From the NCBI GenBank assembly GCA_009695065.1, contig SIBR01000046.1, positions 1 to 29,200 on the forward strand: 29,200 nt of DNA, given 5' to 3'. This document shows positions 25,055-29,200 of the stretch, one piece after another (within the stretch, counting starts at the first letter, position 1; each line of letters opens with the position of its first letter). The translations under genes and the position numbers were made by a program. This stretch comes from Opitutus sp. (lineage in GTDB: Bacteria > Verrucomicrobiota > Verrucomicrobiae > Opitutales > Opitutaceae). The notes beneath the pieces are model-generated. The model was given only the letters and a program-made list of their open reading frames with translations, did no database searches and had not been told where the DNA came from.

Positions 25055-27352
25055 TCAGGGCTGGGACCGAAAGTCCAGGGCGCTCTCGGATAGCCCTTGG
25101 GTGACAGTTCCCTTTCCTTCCCTCCGGATGAACCCAAAACTCCCGTTGAGACGGAACGATCCGATCTCGCTTTGAACTTGGCGGGGGCCTGATGCGCCAC
25201 CGGCATGGAAGAAATAGTCCGTGTAGGATTCGGCACGGATCTCGACCGCCAGGATTCCATCGTTGGCACGAATCCGGCGCAACCGGAGAGCCGACGATGT
25301 GGTGTCATCGAACGGTTCATGAAGGGCTAAGTAAACCGTGTTCCGGCCCTGACGGCGGGCCACGACCAGCGGCACGGCGCGCGTTTTCCCATCCTCCGGC
25401 CGGTCCGCCAGCCCGCCCGACGAAACATAGTAGGGTCCGTCCGCACGGTGGATCGTGGTACCCGGGTCACCCAGGACCGAAACCCGTACTCCAATGGCTT
25501 TGTCCTGCCGCCAGGCGTCGCCTTTGGCCTGCTTCCAAATCGCCGACCAAGTTTCCGGCGCGGCAGCGCGCAGCCCATTCCGCATCCAGCGGTTCTCGGC
25601 GTTGTTGGGGGCACTGGAATCGATCAGGTTGAAACCCAGGTCGGCTCCAATGTCGAAGGGTGAAAACGCAAAGCCGGGGACGTCCAGATCACCCAGACCA
25701 TGGAGGATCCAGTCGTAAGTGTGCTCGACATCGGAACGCGCCTCGAACAGGTCCAGCAAATACCCGCGGGTGAGTGCCAGCGTGCGCGATTGCTCGACCC
25801 CGGGGTAAACACTGCCGCTGACGCGAATGACCTTCGCCGCGGACCCGAAGTTGTGCCCGGCGACCGTCAGGGGCTGGGTCAGCGCGTCCATCGCCTTCCT
25901 GTCCACGAGGAGCGTATTGTGCCCCACGGGGTGCTTGCTCCAGTTCATACTACTCCTACCCCCACGGCCGGCATTATCGTAGTCCCATTGGACGAACCAA
26001 TCCGGTTCCAGCAGGCCTCCTTTGCCGTGGAACGTGATATGAAACGGATCCTTGTGCCCGTGGCTGATCCGCGTCGCGCCAAAACGGATGGAGACGGCGG
26101 GACCCGGGGATGTCCAGTAGGAGGAGGACTCATCCGCTCGCAACATCGCCATGCCATTGGCCGGGAAGATGGAACTCGGTGCCGCGGGAGGAGCCACCCG
26201 CTCGGGAAGATCGCCGCCATGGGTCAAGGCGAGGTAACCCCAAAGCGCGTGATCCCATTGGTCCCGGGCAGGATTCTGGGCGAGCACCCAAGCGTAGCTG
26301 GAATCCCGATACCGCAGGAAGGCCAGCTTCAGACTGGTATCGAAAAAATCCCTGATGGAGTTGCCGCTCGCGGACCGCCAGCGGTAGAGGTCGATGCCGT
26401 CACCGCGCAAGGCCGCCTCGGCCAAGGCCACCATCATTGAGGAGACGTAGACCAAATCATAGGCGTTCGCCCCATACCAGAGTTGGTCACGATAGCCCTT
26501 CTCCAGGGTGTCCTTCAGGCCCCCCGGTGCATCCAAGGCGAAATGGATGAGCTCACGGTCACCCACCGTGTAGCCAACCACGCCGCAGAGGGCCCGGCCC
26601 CAAAATAATTTGTTCTCGGCCACCGGAAACTTTGCCAGCGGCACCATCGCCGTCCGCGCCAACCGCCGGAGGAAATTTTCCACCGCTTCCCGGTCAACCG
26701 GGGAGAGCCGGTCATGGACGAGGTCGTAGGCCCAGCACAGGCCGATGACAGTCCTCGGGGCCCCAAAGGTAAGAAAGGGGAAAAGCGATTTCTGCTCAGC
26801 CGGTGAAAGCTGGTCGTAGATGCGACTTTGTCCCCACAGATTGACGTCACCCGGCGCGCCCCGGAGGACGACGTCGCGCGATGGTGGCGTACCCGCAAAG
26901 GCAGCCACATAGTACAAGAGAATATCCCGCACCTTCTCGACATAGCGTGCTTCGCCACTGATCACGGCGGCCAGGGCGACATCGCGCGTGCGGCGGGCAG
27001 TCGTCCATCCCCCGCCTATGTCGACCCCCGGGTAAGGAGAAGGGTCGTAGTAGTGGGCATACTCCTGGCCTCCGCGCAGGGTGTCCTCGACCTGCGCCTG
27101 AAGGCGTTGGTAGAGGCGGCCGGCCCAAGCGCGCTGTCGAATCTTCTCCCGCATCGCGTCGATCTCGGCGCGGTTCAGGAAGAGATTCGGGTGGGTCACA
27201 CGCACGGTTCCGGTTCCCTCCCCCGAAAGATTACCGGGCTGCGGTGGGGTTGATCCGGCCGTGGGACTGTCCGCGGCGTAGATGGGGCTGACCGCCGCAG
27301 CAGCCAGGCCAAGCCAGGCGATAAGGAATGCCAGGGGGGATATTCGCTTCAT
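25055..27352 (-). CDS. Secreted heparinase II/III-family polysaccharide lyase
   Basis: A 765-residue protein starting at ATG 27352, where a signal peptide begins (MKRISPLAFLIAWLGLAAAAV...YAA). The N-terminal half is an alpha-toroid (HPNLFLNRAEIDAMREKI, then many helices, with DQWDHALWGYLALTHGGD toward its end). The C-terminal half is the heparinase II/III beta-sandwich: ISHGHKDPFHITFHGKGG (His431, His433), DWFVQWDYDN, and KHPVGHNTLLVD. These His/Tyr blocks are typical of PL12/15/17/21-type lyases acting on uronate-containing polymers. It follows the Gfo/Idh gene by 46 bases. The polymer (alginate, glycosaminoglycan or other) cannot be fixed from sequence. Confidence 0.84.
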   Translation of the reverse strand: MKRISPLAFLIAWLGLAAAAVSPIYAADSPTAGSTPPQPGNLSGEGTGTVRVTHPNLFLNRAEIDAMREKIRQRAWAGRLYQRLQAQVEDTLRGGQEYAHYYDPSPYPGVDIGGGWTTARRTRDVALAAVISGEARYVEKVRDILLYYVAAFAGTPPSRDVVLRGAPGDVNLWGQSRIYDQLSPAEQKSLFPFLTFGAPRTVIGLCWAYDLVHDRLSPVDREAVENFLRRLARTAMVPLAKFPVAENKLFWGRALCGVVGYTVGDRELIHFALDAPGGLKDTLEKGYRDQLWYGANAYDLVYVSSMMVALAEAALRGDGIDLYRWRSASGNSIRDFFDTSLKLAFLRYRDSSYAWVLAQNPARDQWDHALWGYLALTHGGDLPERVAPPAAPSSIFPANGMAMLRADESSSYWTSPGPAVSIRFGATRISHGHKDPFHITFHGKGGLLEPDWFVQWDYDNAGRGGRSSMNWSKHPVGHNTLLVDRKAMDALTQPLTVAGHNFGSAAKVIRVSGSVYPGVEQSRTLALTRGYLLDLFEARSDVEHTYDWILHGLGDLDVPGFAFSPFDIGADLGFNLIDSSAPNNAENRWMRNGLRAAAPETWSAIWKQAKGDAWRQDKAIGVRVSVLGDPGTTIHRADGPYYVSSGGLADRPEDGKTRAVPLVVARRQGRNTVYLALHEPFDDTTSSALRLRRIRANDGILAVEIRAESYTDYFFHAGGASGPRQVQSEIGSFRLNGSFGFIRREGKGTVTQGLSESALDFRSQP

Positions 27353-27398
27353 GACAAATTTGGTTCTACGATGAGGGAAACTGTTCGGCGAGGGTTCG

Positions 27399-28868
27399 CT
27401 ATGCCAGCTTCGGCACGACGAAAGGCTGCCGATAGTTGCGAGTGAGCAGCGCGTTTGCCTTCTCATTTCCCATGAATCGTTCCGCTTTCGCATCGAAACG
27501 GAGCGGCACACCGACAACCGTTGGAGTTCGATCAAGATCGACTCCATTCACTCTGAGGTGCTCGACCATCCGTCCGTAAGCGTCGGCTAACGCCGCATCT
27601 CCCTGGATCTGCTCCTTGACTTCCTCCATGCGCCCAGTGCGACCGAGTCGATAGGAAATGTTTGCGGTATGGCTCAGCGCGGAGGAAATGTGGCCCTCGC
27701 TGACCGGACAACGCAGATCCGCCCGCTGCCCACTGCGCACGACATCCACGAAGTTCTGCACGTGGCTCTGCAAGAGGCCCTCCCCTGCGCCCAACGCTCC
27801 GGCATTGAAATGCTTCACCTCCTTGCCGGCGCGATCAAACGCCTTCGGGCCGCCCCGAACCATCGCTATCGTCCCACCTTCGCAATGCACCACGACGCCA
27901 ACCGTGGAACCCTGATATGTATCCATGGTCCTTGTTCCGGGTCTCGCCGGCAGGCCGCGCACCTCGAAGATGAGCGGCGCCGGCTTATAGTCATGCACCA
28001 CCACGAGCGTATTGGGCGTCTCACCGTCGTCCTCGTAACCGAAACGCCCGCCGACGCTCATCGTTGCCGGGGCGATGCCAGGATCGCCGAGGAACCAACG
28101 CGCAATGTCCATCTGGTGGCAACCTTGGTTGCCAATCTCGCCGTTACCGGTGGCCCAGATCCAGTGGAAATCGTAATGCAGGTTCTTTCGGCGCAGCGGA
28201 GTCATTGGCGCCGGGCCGAGCCAGAGATCGTAGTTAACCGTCTTCGGCGGCTCCGTCGGACCGACGGTCCGGCCAATGCTGTCCCGGCGCTTGTAGCAAA
28301 GCCCGCGCACCGCGGTAATCTTGCCGAGATTGCCCGCTCGCACCCATGCGACCGCCTCTGCCGTTGCGCCGATCGAACGGTTGACGGTCCCGTGCTGTCC
28401 AATGCGACCATATTTCTGCGCGGCCGCGACGAGCTGGCGCCCCTCCCAAATATTGTGCGACAGGGGTTTCTCGACGTAGACATGCTTTCCCGCCTGAAAC
28501 CCCCAGATGCTCTGCAAGGCATGCTGGTGATTCGGCGTCGCGATCGAAATTGCATCGAGAGCCGAACGGTCGAGCATCTGGCGCAAATCGATAAACGTCT
28601 CCACCGAGTGACCCGCGTCCCGTACCATGCTGGCCGCGTGAGTGAGGTGGTCGGCGTCGACATCGCACAGCGCCACGAGGCGCACACCTTTGGCCGCCAG
28701 GTAGGCCTTGACGTGGTCGCCTCCCTGTCGGCCGACGCCGACGAGGCCAATTCGAAGATCGGCATTGGCCCCCGGAACCTGGGCCCAGTTGCGCGGACTC
28801 AATCCCCCGACTCCAGCCGCCACGGCCGCGGATTTTAGGAAAGCGCGTCGGGATTGAAAATGGCTCAT
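27399..28868 (-). CDS. Tat-exported Gfo/Idh/MocA-family oxidoreductase
   Basis: A 489-residue protein starting at ATG 28868. A twin-arginine signal SRRAFLKSAAVAAGVGG begins at residue 6. The NAD(P) fold follows: RIGLVGVGRQG with GxGxxG at 44-49, then IATPNHQHA and the catalytic-type lysine Lys134 in VEKPLSHN. The C-terminal half has GNGEIGNQGCHQMDIARW, typical of the large family of secreted Gfo/Idh proteins common in Planctomycetota and Verrucomicrobiota. Such proteins act on sugars or glycosides, with cofactor carried through Tat in the folded enzyme. It is the first gene of the lyase-esterase cluster and has a palindromic site about 100 bases upstream. Confidence 0.9.
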   Translation of the reverse strand: MSHFQSRRAFLKSAAVAAGVGGLSPRNWAQVPGANADLRIGLVGVGRQGGDHVKAYLAAKGVRLVALCDVDADHLTHAASMVRDAGHSVETFIDLRQMLDRSALDAISIATPNHQHALQSIWGFQAGKHVYVEKPLSHNIWEGRQLVAAAQKYGRIGQHGTVNRSIGATAEAVAWVRAGNLGKITAVRGLCYKRRDSIGRTVGPTEPPKTVNYDLWLGPAPMTPLRRKNLHYDFHWIWATGNGEIGNQGCHQMDIARWFLGDPGIAPATMSVGGRFGYEDDGETPNTLVVVHDYKPAPLIFEVRGLPARPGTRTMDTYQGSTVGVVVHCEGGTIAMVRGGPKAFDRAGKEVKHFNAGALGAGEGLLQSHVQNFVDVVRSGQRADLRCPVSEGHISSALSHTANISYRLGRTGRMEEVKEQIQGDAALADAYGRMVEHLRVNGVDLDRTPTVVGVPLRFDAKAERFMGNEKANALLTRNYRQPFVVPKLA

Positions 28869-28970
28869 GGGGATATTTCAGACCCGAGGTGGATGGAACT
28901 TGGATGAACGTCGACGCCCTTATCTAGAGCACCCTGTGGCGACCCTAGCCGGCCAGTGACGCCAAAAACG

Positions 28971-28985
28971 ATTTTGCCGCAAAAT
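28971..28985. promoter_or_regulatory. Candidate operator: perfect 15-base palindrome
   Basis: ATTTTGCCGCAAAAT is a perfect inverted repeat of 7-base arms around one central base. It sits in an unusually AT-rich patch (about 28962-28997), about 103 bases upstream of the Gfo/Idh start on the minus strand. Size and symmetry fit a LacI-, MarR- or GntR-type operator for the polysaccharide cluster. No regulator gene is next to it in this window. Confidence 0.45.
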
Positions 28986-29020
28986 ATTCCATAAATGACC
29001 ACCCGATCCCGAAACCCGGA

Positions 29021-29038
29021 GCGTCGAAATGACATGGG
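29021..29038. repeat. Direct repeat copy 2 (GCGTCGAAATGACATGGG)
   Basis: This is the second exact copy of the esterase start region, here with its ATG at 29033-29035 on the minus strand opening a frame MSFRRSGFRDRVVIYG that does not continue as the esterase. It may be the truncated start of a lost paralogue upstream of the Gfo/Idh gene, or a moved translation-start cassette. Confidence 0.6.
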
Positions 29039-29200
29039 GAAGGGTTGGCTTGATGAAGGTCACATCCGGTAATCCACCGGCGGGGTGCGGGGCGCGGGCC
29101 ACGTGGCGCCGCCGGCCCGGAGCCAATTCCACCCCAAACCAGCGTACAAGGCCAAACCCGACGATCGGCCAAGGCGCTGCGCGCGATCTCAATCCAACCG

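Larger units (their letters stand above)
28869..29200. other. Upstream region of the polysaccharide cluster
   Basis: No intact gene is visible in these 332 bases up to the right edge. It contains the palindrome at 28971-28985, the repeated start region at 29021-29038, and the short palindrome GCCACGTGGC at 29098-29107. The promoter of the Gfo/Idh gene is expected in the AT-rich part near 28962-28997, but no definite -35/-10 pair was assigned. Confidence 0.4.

Noticed and set aside
29098..29107. GCCACGTGGC palindrome as an operator
   Set aside because: Ten-base GC-rich palindromes are common by chance in such DNA, and the site lies far from the nearest start (about 230 bases).

Overview
The window is GC-rich (about two thirds by eye) and densely coded. 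It has almost no Shine-Dalgarno sites: many start codons follow a C/T-rich stretch instead. With the gene content (Tat-exported Gfo/Idh oxidoreductase, ceramidase-like secreted hydrolase, heparinase II/III-type lyase, PocR-type sensor remnant, long E. coli-type PurL, long PurF) this points to a Verrucomicrobiota bacterium, probably near Opitutaceae. That placement is inference from gene style; there is no rRNA in the window.

Layout. 1-489: a higBA toxin-antitoxin operon on the minus strand, with higA cut by the left edge. 802-5677: a minus-strand operon that reads, in transcription order, a HUMPS-family (hexulose-phosphate synthase-like) decarboxylase/aldolase, a zinc alcohol dehydrogenase, an SDR, a TIM-barrel sugar isomerase/epimerase and an exported ceramidase-like hydrolase. 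It looks like a carbohydrate catabolic route that I cannot match to a described pathway. 5808-6977: divergent thrC. 6978-7423: repeat-rich spacer with two sets of inverted repeats. 7424-14906: de novo purine genes, purF-purM on the minus strand and purL divergent on the plus strand.

14934-16969: a small exported TPM-domain protein, a two-gene module of a 74-residue protein overlapping a nucleotidyltransferase-fold protein (a possible poorly described toxin-antitoxin-like pair), and a RimL-type acetyltransferase. 17162-18990: a decayed hybrid histidine kinase with an in-frame stop, a lost phospho-acceptor His and a one-base frameshift in a homopolymer. 19192-21365: an EamA-type permease and a Tat-exported C45/acyltransferase-like Ntn hydrolase. 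21471-22253: a second SDR. 22349-22794: a broken PocR ligand-binding-domain gene. 23077-23733: a SAM-dependent methyltransferase.

23768-28868: a second minus-strand catabolic cluster, in transcription order an exported Gfo/Idh oxidoreductase, a secreted heparinase II/III-family polysaccharide lyase and a secreted alpha/beta-hydrolase (esterase-like). It suggests breakdown of an acidic, possibly acylated polysaccharide. A perfect 15-base palindrome lies upstream as a candidate operator, and the start region of the esterase gene is partly duplicated at 29021-29038.

Best candidates for something undescribed are the 15627-16395 pair and the HUMPS/ADH/SDR/epimerase operon. No tRNA, rRNA, CRISPR array or transposase gene was seen.
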